Source: Andrena cerasifolii (lineage: Eukaryota > Arthropoda > Insecta > Hymenoptera > Andrenidae). Taken from it: a stretch of 64,000 nt of DNA. This document shows positions 43,613 through 55,917 of this stretch, one piece after another. Below the pieces are notes generated by a model, which saw only the letters and a program-made list of their open reading frames with translations, was not told where the DNA came from and searched no databases. The stretch spans positions 1,240,001-1,304,000 of the forward strand of contig NC_135119.1 of the NCBI RefSeq assembly GCF_050908995.1. Reading direction: 5' to 3'. The translations under genes and the position numbers were made by a program. Each line of letters opens with the position of its first letter. Position 1 is the first letter of the stretch.

Positions 43613-46600
43613 ATGGCAAGTGTAGGAATTAATGGATTTGGCAGAATAGGGAGAATGTGTCTTCGTGCATGTATAGAAAAGGATGTCGACGTAATAACTG
43701 CTACTTAAAATATTTATTTACATGCAGATACTTTCAGATCAAAGTATACGTAAAATAATTATACATTTTATTAGGTTAAGTTGATCAACGACCCATATAT
43801 TACAACTGACTATATGATATATTTATTCAAATATGACTCAACTCACGGGACTTACCCTTTAAAGGTGGAATGCGATAATGGACATATTGTTACAGCAGGT
43901 ATAAGTAGCATTTTCTATAATACTGAATCAATTAATAATTACTAAGATAATGTATATTGAACCTTTTTATTTAAGAGAAAAATTGTATTTCATTCAAGAG
44001 AAAATTTGAATATTACAGCCCAGATAGCACACAAACGTCTTTAAGACGTCTGTTTCAGACTTTCAAGACGTCCTGAAAACGTCTGCTAAAGTCTTAAAAG
44101 CGTTTATAGACATTTTTGAACGTCGTTTGTCAGGAAGTTCAAGATGTCGTGACGACGTCTTAAACACGTCTTCGTAAGGTCCGGGGTAGGAAAAAAAATA
44201 GGTGGTGACGAAAATCGAACCCAGACTTTCTGCTTACGACGCAACCACTATTATTCGCACCTACCCAACACACTTCCTTGTAAACACTTTCAATTTCTAG
44301 GTATATAGCTAGTATCAATTGTTTATAATAAATGGGCATTGACGCGAAATATTCTGCAGAATACCATCATCCGACCTCTAGACACATTGCTTAAAATTTC
44401 ACATTCATCTTAAAACTGACGTTTTAACGACGTCTTAAAGACGTCTTAAAAACGTCCTGACACTCACGTCTTGAATACGTCTTAATAAGGTGGTCAGACG
44501 TTCAGACTGAAGACAGACGTAAATTGGTCAATAAGACGTCGTGGGCTATCTGGGAGAGGATATGAAAAAGTTTCTTGATTGTTAAACATAAATAATTCAT
44601 TCATAAATTTAATAATAATTAAAAAAAATAAATAACTTAATTAGAGGTCTTTTATAACTTTGCCTTATACTTTATTAGTAACATTTCCTATATAATCATA
44701 TGCAATGCAGTTTAAAATTTATAGAAATCAGTATACTTAAATCAATTTCTCTTTTTCTCTTGGTTAAAGATAGGAGAATTTCCACATCACAAGAGAAAAA
44801 TCCATGTAAAATAAATTGGAAAGAAGCTGGCGTAACTTATGTAATCGAAGCTACTGGGGTATTTACTACCTTAGAGAAAGCAAGTGTAAGATATAAAACT
44901 GTTATTATTCTCCAATTATTACACTCCACTTTTTTCAATATTTTCTACAACGTAATTTATATTGTGCATTTTGATTTTAAAATTTATATCTACATATAAT
45001 TCACTAAAACTATAGAAGTTAATTTCACTGAAATTGTAGAATAAAACTTCACTTTTTAATATTAACTAGATAAATATAAAGAAATATATAAATGCATCTA
45101 ACAATCAGTATGCTGTAAATCATATAACTACCATTGTATCATAAAGTGGACTATATCGTTCATTTTTTAATTTAATGAAAAATATAGAAGTTCTATGTTC
45201 AATAATAATATTTATTAACGGGTACTGTCCTTTGGTACAGACAGAGATAACAGTATAGAGTGTACAATTAAGATATACATAATATAGAATTACCAAGTTA
45301 TTTATATGTATAGCTATTAGGCCGATTTACATGGACAGTTTTTTTCACAGTTTTGGAGCGTACACTCCAGGTGTGCGTTCCAAAACTGTCCATGTAAACT
45401 GTAAAGCAGGACTGCCCATCACGCTGTACGTACATCTGGTTAGCTCAACTATACAGCCCCTTTTACGAGGTGGTGCCTTAAGGGGAGGTTCCGGTCTAAA
45501 AGTCGATTTTTTTTACTCCATTTTTCGAATGTTCAACCTTTTAGGAATGCGTGTTTAAAAGGATTTGTTGAAATTCGTAATATTCCCGAAGTTATAGGCA
45601 TTTGAGTAGCGGCAAATGCATGGGTAACACCCGGCCACTCGGCACTCACGTAAAACTTTAAACGCGTTTTTCTCGAAACAGTCTTCTCAAAACGGTGGGA
45701 CCTGTATCTCTAAAAGTTTATATCCGATTGGACTGAAACTTTTTTTATTTTGAAGATTATTCTTCTGTCTAGGGGGGAACTAGAAAAATTACAAAACATG
45801 ACATTTTTTTAGAAAATAATGACACTTCAATTTTGAAATCACTTTTCCCTGTATTTTTCGTCCTTTCAACGCCTTTGAAAATTATAAATTTTTAATTTTT
45901 TGTAATTTTGTCTAGCCCCCCCCCCCCTAGACAGAAGAGTAATCTTCAAAATAAAAAAGGTTTCAGTCGAATCGGATAATAACTTTTGGGGATACAGGTC
46001 CCACCGATTTGGATCAATTTTTTGACGCCTTGACTTTAACGGCTACCGAGGGCCGTCTGCAATGATTAATTATAAAACAAAAAATATATTTCTATACTTT
46101 AAGACATCCTTAATACAATGCAAAAAGTCCCATTAAATTATATATAGTAGTTTTCCTTTAATTAATTCCTAAATACCACCTATTTTTTTGGGCTCTAGAC
46201 CGGAACCTCCCCTTAATATTTTCTAACACTCGCCCATCCTTCAGTTGTGCTTGTCCCTAATCACTTAGTCATCCATAGATTTTACATTGCTTTCTGTAAC
46301 ACAAAAATCAAAAACACATCTGAGTATCTAAGTCAACATTGATAATATCATCTCAAGATTGTCGAAGAAATTCCCTCAACAAACAAAAAATATTCGTCAG
46401 CCGACAATACTCCCCTTCTTCGAATCAATCCTCTTTCCTGCTGCATAGCAACGACCATGAAGGGTGTTTGGCGATGCATCATTTGCACGTTGCTGGTTGA
46501 ATATTTCCGCTGTTAGATTGCAGACACTCTGCAACTCCAATGCGATGTAAGATGTTGAAGTCGTGTAGTTCCAATCCCTGCATCATACAGTATCGAACTC

Positions 46601-49600
46601 CCCTTGCTGTTATGATAGTTTGGTACAATTAAGTAATAGTGGCTATATCACCACTATTACCATGATATCGTTCATCATCACCCGATAGTGATGATATAGC
46701 CGTTATCGACCCGGTGACATAATACAATCATACAATTATAGCAACAACAGTGCCACACTATATAATGTTATGATATCGAGTTCTTCATCAGTCGACAGCG
46801 GCTAACCATAACTGCCGAACTGATGGCAAAATACAATCATACAATAATAGCTAAAAACCCTTATTATTACTGTGATACCAGTTTCTTCACCATCCAACAG
46901 TGGCTATATCATCACTGTCGGTCTGGTGGCACAAAACAATCGTGATAATCCAAAAACCCATGCTTTGCTTCAGCAGCGACAACACTGACCAGCCCCAACT
47001 GTTATGCCATAGCTGTGTCCTCTGATCTGCTTCCGAAGCTCGTTTAAATCCAAACATTGTACTTCGGAAGGAGTTGCAAAGGGGGTTGTTGAAGGGAAGG
47101 GCAGGCATGAGGGCGTGGGGGTTTGAAAGCAAATTGGAAGAGGTTCAAGGGGAAGCTGGCGAGGAGGATTCATCTTTGAATAATATTACAATTTATTTTC
47201 AAATATCAACACATTCCGAAAACTTTAAATGCCTTTTTTTCGAAACTACGTTTTCCGAAACAGTGTACACTGTAATTTGTGTAAAACTCTATGGATTTTT
47301 ATACAATTTTACGCAGATGTTCTTAAATGTATTCTCTATTGTCCGACCGTCAATTTTTTCGATTGGTTGAAAAATAACAATAGCTACACTTTGAAGCAAA
47401 AAGCTCATTTTCGTGTGTAAGAAAATGAACGTTATTTACGCATAAGTCAAGTAAAAATTAAAATATCGAAAAAGTTGACGGTCGGACGATAGAGTAAACA
47501 TTTAAGAACATCTGTGCAAAATTGTATAAAAATCCATAGAGTTTTACTCATATTACAGCGTACACAGTTTCGGGAAACGTGGTTTTGAGAACAACGCATT
47601 TCAAGTTTTCGAAATGTTTTGATATTTGAAAAAATAATTGTAATATTATTCAAAGATGTATCTATCTTCATTGAACAATTTTTATTAATAAAAGTGTTTT
47701 TGTAACTTAGAAATAAATTCCCAATAATGCAATATTTCTTGACCTGGCCAAGGTGATCTAACCCCTTAAGCAAATATCTTTTTCCTTAGACATTTTCTCG
47801 TATCATTAAAAACAACGGAAATATTTTATTGCAGGTACATTACACGAACGTTGCCACTGCAATATTCCGCAGCATTGTTTCCACAATATTGCAGCAATGC
47901 TGCAATGCAACCTACAACATTGCAAAATAGCAGCAACATTGCAAAATAGCAGCAACGTTGCTGCTGTAGGGGTGGTTAAGGCTAAGCGTAAATAACCCGG
48001 AAGCCTCAACAAATAATCGTAAAAATCTAGAGGTATTAAAGTTGTGTTTTGTTCATTTAAAAATTGCTTATAGTGAATTATATGTATTTAACAGTGTGAT
48101 GACATTAAGAAATTAAAGTATTAAGTTGAACCTGACAATGGGCATATTTTGTAACAATGCAAACAAATCTCTGCAAAGCATATAATAAATTATATTTTAA
48201 AATGAACTTCATAATATTTTAAATCGGTTTGTAAGGAAACAAATCTTTATATTAAAGTCTTTATTCTACAATTTCAATGTATTTTTTTATGATGAAGTAC
48301 TATCTTTTTGATTGTACTAACGTTTAAGCAACACTGTGTATAAGTTATTTAATGATGGACTAGCGACTTAATTTTAGTTACACATAGATGGTGGAGCTAA
48401 AAGAGTGATTATCACTGCACCCTCTGTTGATGCACAAATGATGGTTTATGGTGTAAATCATACTTGTTATGAACAAAAGAAAAGTAAAGTAGTATCAGCT
48501 GCTTCTTGCACAACAAATTGTGCAGCACCTATTATTCAAGTGATGCATGAGAACTTCGAAGTTATTGAAGTAATGATTAGCAGCGTGCATGCTATAACAT
48601 CAACACAAAAAACATTGGATGGTCCTATAGAAAAAAAAAATGTAATTAGCAAAGACTATGATATAATATTTGTTTTGATTTTTAACAATTATGGACGAAG
48701 ATTCTTTTTTCTTCCCACATTTTCTTAATTTGTCCATAATGTTCTTTGAATGTACCTTTTTTCATACAATAATTGTATAACATATTCTTAATTATAACAT
48801 ATTTAGTATTGCACTGTCATCAGAGGATATATTATAATTACATCTATATTACAGTTATGGAGAGACGGTAGGGGTGCTTTCCAAAATATTATTCCAACAT
48901 CTTCAGGTGCAGCCAAGTCATTGGACAAGGTTATTCCTGAACTCAAGGGCAAGATTTCTGCAATAGCCTTCAGAGTACCAGTTTCCAATGTTTCTTTATG
49001 TGATATGACTTTTAGGTAACGCAAACATATCATATACATTATGCTTGTGTGGTGTGGTATAGGCGTTAGGAGGGGGTAGCGCCCGTGGGCGGAAACCCAC
49101 GATTCTGGCATCACTGATTATAGTACATTACAAAATATAAAGTATTGAAAACGCAGTAATAAATTGGTATAAGATTTATATTATTTTTTATGTTGTTAAT
49201 ATTGAGAACCTGTAATGGGGTATGCAATTATCGGTAATTATTTAGAAGTTTTCCATCCTCACCAATTTCAATGATTTTTGGATATGTTATCAAGATCAAG
49301 ATTCTGAACAACTTTTTCCTATACATGTTACCGCCGCACCACCTTCGTTTTCAAGATATTTGCGAAAAACTTCTGTTGGTTTATTCCGACGCAACGCATT
49401 CCAGTTTCCAACTTGCCCCGGGTATTAGTATTGGTTGGGGCTAGCTTAGTGCGGGGGGCGCGTAAAGCATGATAGCGAACTGATGTGAGTTTAGAGACTT
49501 GAACCAGAAACTTGCGGATGCCCGTCAACACCCCGACGCATATCGGTTCGCTACCATGCTTTACGCGCCCGCGGGCGGGCGCGCGTCCTCCGCAATAATC

Positions 49601-50655
49601 TAGCCCCAACCAATACTAATAACCGGGACAAGTTGGAAAGTGAAATGCGTTGCGTCGGAATAAGTCAAAAGAAGTTTTTCACAAATATCTCGGAAACGAA
49701 GGTCAGCTTCGTCATTTGTTTTGTCCCATGCTGGTGCATATGCTGCCACGGGCGCGCACTGTAAGTAGGTACACGATAGAATACATTGTGTAGTAGCAGC
49801 AGTTTTTCGCGAATATCTCGGAAACGAAGGTCGAGCGGCGGTAACATGTACAGGAACAAGTTGTTCAGAATCGTGTCCCCGACAATATATACAAAAATCA
49901 TTAAAATCGGTGAGAATGGAAAACTTGTAAATAATTACCCAATTATCAAAGATATAAAAAAACTAAAACTGTGTTAAACAGTACCTATAATGAATTAAAA
50001 ATAATTTATTTCCTGTAATGTATTGTCAATATCATGTAAATAATTATAACATGTATGAATGAGGTATACCTTGTACATTCATCTTCAGAGTGAACAAACC
50101 AACAACATATGATGAAGTAAAGGAAGCAATGAAAGCGGCATCAGAATCTGACCTAAAAGACATATTGGGTTATATAGATGATGATTGTGTGTCATCTGAT
50201 TTTAATAATACAAGTTATTCATGCATTTTTGATGCCAAAGCTGGCATTCCCCAGACAAGTACATTCATCAAAGTTATTGCCTGGTAATGTGATCATATTT
50301 TGTGTTATATATGTTTTATAAAATAATTACAATTACGCAGTTATTTTTCTGACACAAATGAGAAATTAGACTTAAGGAGATTAGCCAATTAAGTTGTATT
50401 ACTAAATTAACACTCAACTATTAACGATTAATAGCTGCTACCGGTCGGTGAAGTGTTAACCAAGATATAAATATTTATAGGTATGACAACGAATACGGTT
50501 ATGCACATCGTATACTGGATCTTATACAATACATGATTAAAGTTGACTCTAATGAAATACCAGTAGTCACAGAGAATTTAGATCCCACGCAGAATTTAGA
50601 GCTCGAGCAGAATTTAGAGCTCACGCAGAATTTAGAGGAAGGTGAAGATGAATAA
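43613..50655 (+). CDS. Glyceraldehyde-3-phosphate dehydrogenase paralogue with repeat-containing acidic C-tail
   Basis: Seven exons: 43613-43690, 43775-43898, 44770-44885, 48378-48641, 48855-49015, 50089-50283, 50481-50655. All introns are GT-AG and the phases agree, giving 370 residues from ATG to TAA. Family motifs are present in order: NAD-binding SVGINGFGRIGR, YLFKYDSTHG, IEATGVFTT, the catalytic SAASCTTNC (Cys at residue 150), SVHAITSTQKTLDGP (His 177), SSGAAK, IAFRVPVSNVSL and WYDNEYGYAHRILDL. The enzyme oxidatively phosphorylates glyceraldehyde-3-phosphate in cytosolic glycolysis. Usual GAPDH is about 332 residues. Here about 35 extra residues follow the core and include four tandem hexapeptides of the form [TE][EQ]NL[DE]x ending in an acidic EEGEDE. 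The core is divergent (for example KLINDPYI for the usual AINDPF), so this is probably a paralogue with specialised expression; that is an inference. A poly(A) signal is at 50855-50860. Confidence 0.93.
44019..44554. mobile_element. 536-bp element with CCCAGATAGC ends and repeated GACGTC motifs
   Basis: The ends CCCAGATAGC (44019-44028) and GCTATCTGGG (44545-44554) are exact inverted repeats. Both flanks are packed with AAGACGTCTT-like 10-mers. The core (about 44185-44270, - strand) holds a tRNA-like stretch with B box GGGTTCGATT. No clear target duplication and no coding frame are present. It is intronic in the GAPDH paralogue. Confidence 0.65.
44886..45330. other. GAPDH paralogue intron 3, AT-rich start
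   Basis: It starts with the donor GTAAGA (44886). No element or coding signal is recognised. Confidence 0.4.
45332..45405. repeat. Short perfect-stem hairpin
   Basis: TTTACATGGACAGTTTT and AGTTTTGGAGCG are mirrored by GCGTTCCAAAACT and TGTCCATGTAAA around a short loop. It is a 70-base inverted repeat. Confidence 0.6.
45482..46212. mobile_element. 731-bp TTAA-flanked element (piggyBac-like), GGTTCCGGTCTA family
   Basis: TTAA at 45478-45481 and 46213-46216 flanks perfect 17-bp inverted repeats GGGGAGGTTCCGGTCTA and complement. A C-run is at 45918-45928. A second, interrupted and right-truncated copy begins at 57707. It is non-coding. Confidence 0.8.
46630..46960. repeat. Degenerate ~110-120-bp tandem repeat
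   Basis: About three diverged units share GTGGCTATATCA, TGATATCG-like and ATACAATCATACAAT strings. The sequence also contains internal short palindromes such as ATCACCACTATT/AATAGTGGT. It is non-coding. Confidence 0.5.
47170..47705. mobile_element. ~530-bp foldback element
   Basis: The left arm (about 47172-47345) and right arm (about 47480-47660) are complements. Shared strings include TATGGATTTTTATACAATTT and GACCGTCAA. The target duplication was not resolved. It is intronic in the GAPDH paralogue. Confidence 0.6.
47860..47965. repeat. GCAATATTGC-rich repeat with 19-bp tandem unit
   Basis: ATTGCAAAATAGCAGCAAC occurs twice in tandem at 47919-47956. It is embedded in a stretch rich in GCAATATTG and GCAATGCTGC palindromic words. 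Confidence 0.55.
49045..49118. repeat. Fragment of the CAGTGATGCC hAT-type family
   Basis: It ends with CCCACGATTCTGGCATCACTG and contains the GCGCCCGTGGGCG arm sequence of that family. Only one terminus is present. Confidence 0.6.
49320..49900. repeat. Inverted repeat with GCGCGTAAAGCATG arms, copy 2, plus flanking repeats
   Basis: GCGCGTAAAGCATGATAGCG (about 49458-49477) faces CGCTACCATGCTTTACGCGC (about 49550-49569). On both sides further inverted pairs are seen (CGACGCAACGCATT and CCAACCAATACTAAT-type strings). The element-like motif AATATCTCGGAAACGAAGGT occurs at 49684-49703 and 49812-49831. It is intronic in the GAPDH paralogue. Confidence 0.55.
50569..50640 (+). repeat. Coding 18-bp tandem repeat (four units) in the GAPDH paralogue
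   Basis: Four units lie at 50569-50586, 50587-50604, 50605-50622 and 50623-50640. Each encodes a hexapeptide whose core is NLD or NLE. The middle units are nearly identical at DNA level, indicating recent expansion by slippage. Confidence 0.85.
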
Positions 50656-50959
50656 CTCTTTTGACAAACAAAAGTATATATTGCAGGATTATAGTTTTAC
50701 TATTTCTGTACACAAAATAATAACTCTGATATCTCATACACAAATGTTTCGTCATAGTTCACATAATTCATGAATTATTGCTGTAAATATTAAGTATTTG
50801 AATGAGTGCCAATTAATTTAATTATGTTCTATGTAATGATTGTGTTTCTGGACAAATAAAAGTTGAATTTAATCTAGGCTTATTGAATGAACAATTTATT
50901 AAACAAAGCATTAAAGACAAAAACTTAAATTTCCCTTTACAGCTTCTAATAAAATGTGA

Positions 50960-51490
50960 AATATAAATTTACTTAAATTTAGCGGTCGTAGACCACTGAT
51001 ATATGTATCAGCGGCTGAAGCGAATTGAAGGAGACTTTACATGCTAGCGCCGCCACCGCTCGACCGATGTATTAAACGGACCTAGCGCAAAGTTTGAAAA
51101 ATGTGGTTTATAAGAGACTAAAAGAATAGTGTGATATAATATATTATTATATTATGTACATAATGTAGTATAATCATATAATACGAATTGCTTGTATGAT
51201 GGTTGAAATTCAGAAAAGTTAATCAGAGCAAATGAAATTCATGAAAATAGTGAGATAAATATATATAAATGTAATATAAAACAAACTGAAGTAATGATTA
51301 ATGAAGTTCGCAAAAAGAGAATTTAAAATATTTGTAAACAGTTTTGTCGTTTGCTTTATTGTTATGGATAAAAGAGATGAAGGTATGAATTTCTTACGTT
51401 TTAAGAGAAGCATTAAATGAAATTGAATTCATAATAATAATAAAATAAATTTATTAGTCTTATAATACATACAAATATATCTCAACATCC
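50960..51490. repeat. Dispersed repeat, inverted partner at ~62640-63150
   Basis: Shared strings in opposite orientation include AAACAGTTTTGTCGTTTGCTT, ATTATATTATGTACATAATG and TTCATTTGCTCTGATTAACTT-type words. The partner lies inside the hAT-type element 62217-63195. This copy is probably the interior of a relative that has lost recognisable ends. Confidence 0.6.
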
Positions 51491-51929
51491 ATGGCAGCTA
51501 TGATGCAGAATGAAATATTTTATGTACAATTAAGGCTGCCGTCTCATTTTTGTTATGGTCCGAATTAGAGCACTAAACAGGTGAGTATGCAAGAAGAGTA
51601 TGCTGGAGATAGAAGATTATTGAGTACCCGCCTTCTTGGGTATTGTCAGATTCACTTTATAAACAAAATATGCGTTGTTGGTATTGATGCATAGTAGCAC
51701 GACACATTATTAGAGTATTTTATTACATTTAAGTTTATATTTGGTTTATAAAGTGAATTTGAAAACAGTTGTCATTGAATCATAGACATACGAGGATTAA
51801 GATTAAAACTTTGTCGTTGTACAGAGGAATAACTCAGCGAGTGCAAATCTGGGTGTAACCATATAATATTTCTGCAAGATCGACGTACTGAAGAATGAGG
51901 ACTCGGGTGATTCAAATAAATCTACATCG

Positions 51930-54517
51930 GAACGCGGGCGCGGACGGGAGTTTTGGTAAAAACTATAGAGAAATACCGAATAGACGTGGCGTTGATACAG
52001 GAGCCCTGGTATGCGTACAAAGCACCTAGGGGCCTTGGAATGGCAGGCACTATATACGCTGCAAAAACGGAAGAAAGGACACGAGCCTGTATAGTTGTTA
52101 GAAAAGGAATCATGGCAACCTTGATGCCACACTTAAGTTCAAGGGATGTCACGGTGATTTCGTTGAGGACGAAAAGTTTGAGGGAAACGATGGAGGGAGG
52201 GTTAATGTTAATCTCGGCTTATTCTCCGAGCGAGGTGAGGGAGATCTCGCCCGGGAAAAAATGTAAATGTGCACTAGAATGGTGTGACAGGAGGCGTAAG
52301 GAAGTAATCTTGGGAATGGATGCGATTGCACGACATGAGATGTGGGGGAGTTCAGATACCAATGCAAGAGGCGTTGAATTGTCAGAATTTTTGATAAGTA
52401 AGGGATTAATTTACCTGAACCGGGAAGTAGGCCGATATTTGTGACGGCAATGAGGAAGAAAGTATTGGATATAACGGTAGCAACGCAAGGTATACCAGGA
52501 CGGATACAGGAATGGAGGGTATTGGAGGAGGAGGATAGTGCGTCTGATCATAAGTATATTAGATTTGATATTGATCATCGTTCCTGGTCAAGGATGGAAG
52601 GGAAAAGGAACTCAAGAACCACAGATTGGGGTAAATATAGAGCGTTAGTGGAAAGTAAAAGGGAGAGTCTTCCAACCCGATATGGTACACCGGAAGAGCT
52701 GGACAAAGTGAATAGAATAGTAAGAGGAATAATGATCGATGCCTGGGAGGCTGAACTGGTGCAGGGACAAAGTAAAGCTTGTACTCCGTGGTGGACTACA
52801 GAGGTACAGGAGGCTCAGGAGAAAGCTAAGAGGGCATTGCAAAAGGCGAGAAGAACTAGTCGGGAATCTGACAGAAACAAAGCAAGAAAATTACGAAGGA
52901 ACTTTAATACACTAGTGTTCAGGGCTAAGATTAAGGATGGAAAGCCTTCTGCGCTGAGATTCAGAAGGTTCCGAAGCGGCGAGACTAACAAGAATATTGG
53001 AAAGCAATAACTCAGAACTATTGGGAGCACTTAAGAAGGAGGATGGAACGTTTACGTTTACCGAAAGTGACTTGGATGTGTTGATTGCAGAACACTTTCC
53101 AGGAGTTACACGAATACAGGAAAGGGAAACGCAATATTCTGGATGGGGATACAATCAAACGCGCGGAGGGAGGGGGAATTGAGAACAATCGATACTATTG
53201 GAATGAGGCTAATAAAATGGGAAGAGAATCGGATGGGCGATTCTCACTTTTCAACCTTACAAGGTACCAGGACCAGATGGAATGTATCCAAAGCTTTTAA
53301 AGGAGATGTTCCAATATATAAGTAAAATCCTTACAAAACTAATGAGAGCTAATCTAGCTATAGGATATGTTCCAGAAGAATGGAGTAAGACGCGAGTAGT
53401 TTTCCTACCTAAACCAGGAAAGGACATATACACGACTCCTAAGGCCTTTAAGCCAATTAGCTTAACGTCGCACATGCTTAAGACGTTGGAAAGGGTGGTA
53501 GATAGATACATAAAAGATGTGTACCTGGAGTGCTAAAATCTATATGATGGTCAACACGCGTTTTGAATATGACGATTGGTGAACACGGCTGTTCATCATT
53601 TTGTAATCGAGATCGCATATGCCCTAAGCAGGAAGGAGATCGTTCTTGCATGCTTTGTGGACATTGAAGGAGTATTTAACAGAACCACAAGGGTTATAGT
53701 AAATACTCTAACGGAGCATGGAGTAAGTGACCTGATAATTAGATGGATTACGGGTATGTTGGGGTCGCGTAGGATTCAGGTAACAAGGGGAGCTATCACG
53801 CTGAATGGAAAAGTAGGCATGGTATGTCCACAGGAGGGACTTTTATCCCCCCCTCCTATGGAGTCTAGCTGTAGATGAACTATTGTATGCAATGGAAGCG
53901 TGCGGCATAAAAGTATTGGCATATGCGGACGATGTGGTGTATTGGGTGGAAGGTATGGACGAGGAAGATATGCTCGAAAGACAGCTGAATGAAATGAGAG
54001 GGCAGATAGATTGGCTAAAGTCGGTACAAAATTACCACCGACGGCAGAAGTAGAGATCCCACCGATCTCGATGGTGGTCTATAAAGGGCTTCTCAAAGAC
54101 TGGAGGAACGATCATAGGAAACGTAGGTGGGCAGAGGTGGAGGGATGTAGACAGGCTAAAGAAATGATAGGGACGGCACCTCAGGAAAAGCGAGCGAAAC
54201 TGCTATTGGGCTGTGATAGAACGAACGCTCACAATGTTGCAGGCATCCTGTGTGGACATGCTCCATTAAACGCCTATCTATACATAGTGGATGCAGTAAG
54301 GGGGGACAGGTGTAAAGTCTGTGACACGGAAGAGGAGACGGCACGACATATCTTGTGCGAATGCGAAGGACTAACGGCCATTCGTATGCAACACTTTGGA
54401 AGGGGCAGATTGCAGCCAAGCGAGGTAACAACGATGAAGGTTACCATGATAGTGGACCGTGGACACGGGACTGAGAATAGAAAACGAAATATAAAGGAAC
54501 AAAAAGAAAATAAATAA
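51930..54517 (+). pseudogene. R1-clade-like non-LTR retrotransposon ORF2, frameshifted
   Basis: An apurinic-type endonuclease is read in pieces from about 51953: DVALIQEPWYA, GGLMLISAYSPS and MDAIARHEMWGS, then SASDHKYIRFDI near 52540. A linker follows (52441-53010). The reverse transcriptase follows from about 53282: VPEEWSKTRVVFLPKPGKD, then FKPISLTSHMLKTLERVVDR and LACFVDIEGVFN. The catalytic motif AYADDVVYW lies at about 53922. C-terminally, CKVCDTEEETARHILCECEG is the Cys-Cys-His-Cys knuckle typical of R1/TRAS-like elements. At least five frame changes occur, so it is dead. No ORF1 or clean target site was recognised. Confidence 0.82.
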
Positions 54518-54519
54518 TG

Positions 54520-55905
54520 AACAGAGATACAAAGTAAAATGTTATTTTATTCATAATAGGTAGTACTGTCTGAACAAATAGACGATCGTGATATTTGGTA
54601 CATGGAGAGGCGAATTTGCCTGGACATAGACTCTTTCTATCTTGTACAATCTTAAAACATATCATAATGGCTTAATACAGATTGAGCAAAAATATAAACT
54701 GTAGAACATAAAATTCACGTAACATAAGTGTTACCTCAGGGTACAAATGGAACGGACGCATAATTACATGTAACATTTCATAACTAAAAACGAGCGAATA
54801 TATGTAATGTGGTATATGGGGGGCTCGCGTGGCACTCAGGTGCAGGTGGAGCGAATGCATGATTGTTGGTGGTATTCCATACGCAAAAGGGAGAAGTGGA
54901 ACTCGTCAGGGAGCAGTTCGACAACAATGCATACATAAAGCACAATGGTGACGCTTCAACGCAATATGGACGAGATAATGTTGCTTTGTTTATGCGGAAA
55001 AGGATCGGGAGCCGCGCGGGTATGTGGTTGCGTATGTGCTCGCATTTATAGGTTCGCATGTGTGATGGCTCCCGTAAAATCGTCAACAGAATGGTAAGAG
55101 GATACAGGCGAGTGCTAGTCCTGGTTACCTATACGTAAAGCGACCCTAGATAGTGTCGAGGAGCTGGAAATTCCAGGGGAAAGTAGGGTTAGTTGAAGAA
55201 TCGAAGTATGTCGACCATGCCGTCGCGGTTCCTAAATCAGGCGCGAGTAGCTGGATCGATGACTCTCAGAAGCAGCTGATCGGCAATTACTCACCGGCCT
55301 TTGATTTTCTTGGTGGGGTCATGCTCTGCGATATATCGAAAGAGCCATCCGGTAATGGCTCTCCCGAGAGCTGGTGTTATAGGGGCACCGGAAACCTCGA
55401 AAATAACCTCGGTGAATGAATGTTGAATATCTCTGCATAGACAAATAGATTGTACATTATAACAGGGTATAACTATGAAATAAAGAAAGAAAGGAAAAAT
55501 TGATGTCAGCAATATAGGACTGAGAGTATTTAATTGTATGTTTAGTAGTAAGAAAGAATGTTAATTAAGCGTACCTATACAATTGTAATTTGAATATAAA
55601 TAAATTACCATGAATAAAGTAATTCTAAAAACCTACCTAAGTTCGAGACTTCCAAGTGCGTGTGGTGGCGGAGATGGACGGAGGAAGAATGAGGCGAACG
55701 CGGGGAGAAGCGCACCGCGAAGTATATGTGACGCAGTGTCTGCAAGATCTGACGAACCCGGTTTCTCGGGAAGATTTCAGGGGCCGCAGATTTTACCTGG
55801 TGGAGCGCAGGGGTTCTCACAGCTAGATATGAGATCCTGGCTGGCGTGCGGGATGTTCGAGGTACACGCTATGACTTGTGGCGTTCTGGGGGGTTTCCCC
55901 GGCCC
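54520..55905. other. Probable retroelement 3' sequence, not resolved
   Basis: No coding frame is supported by motifs. The end of this stretch (CCCCGGCCCTGTCTATCCCC at about 55897-55916) runs straight into an A-rich TAAAATAAGA array, as would a LINE 3' untranslated region and tail. This is inferred from layout only. Confidence 0.35.
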
Positions 55906-55917
55906 TGTCTATCCCCA

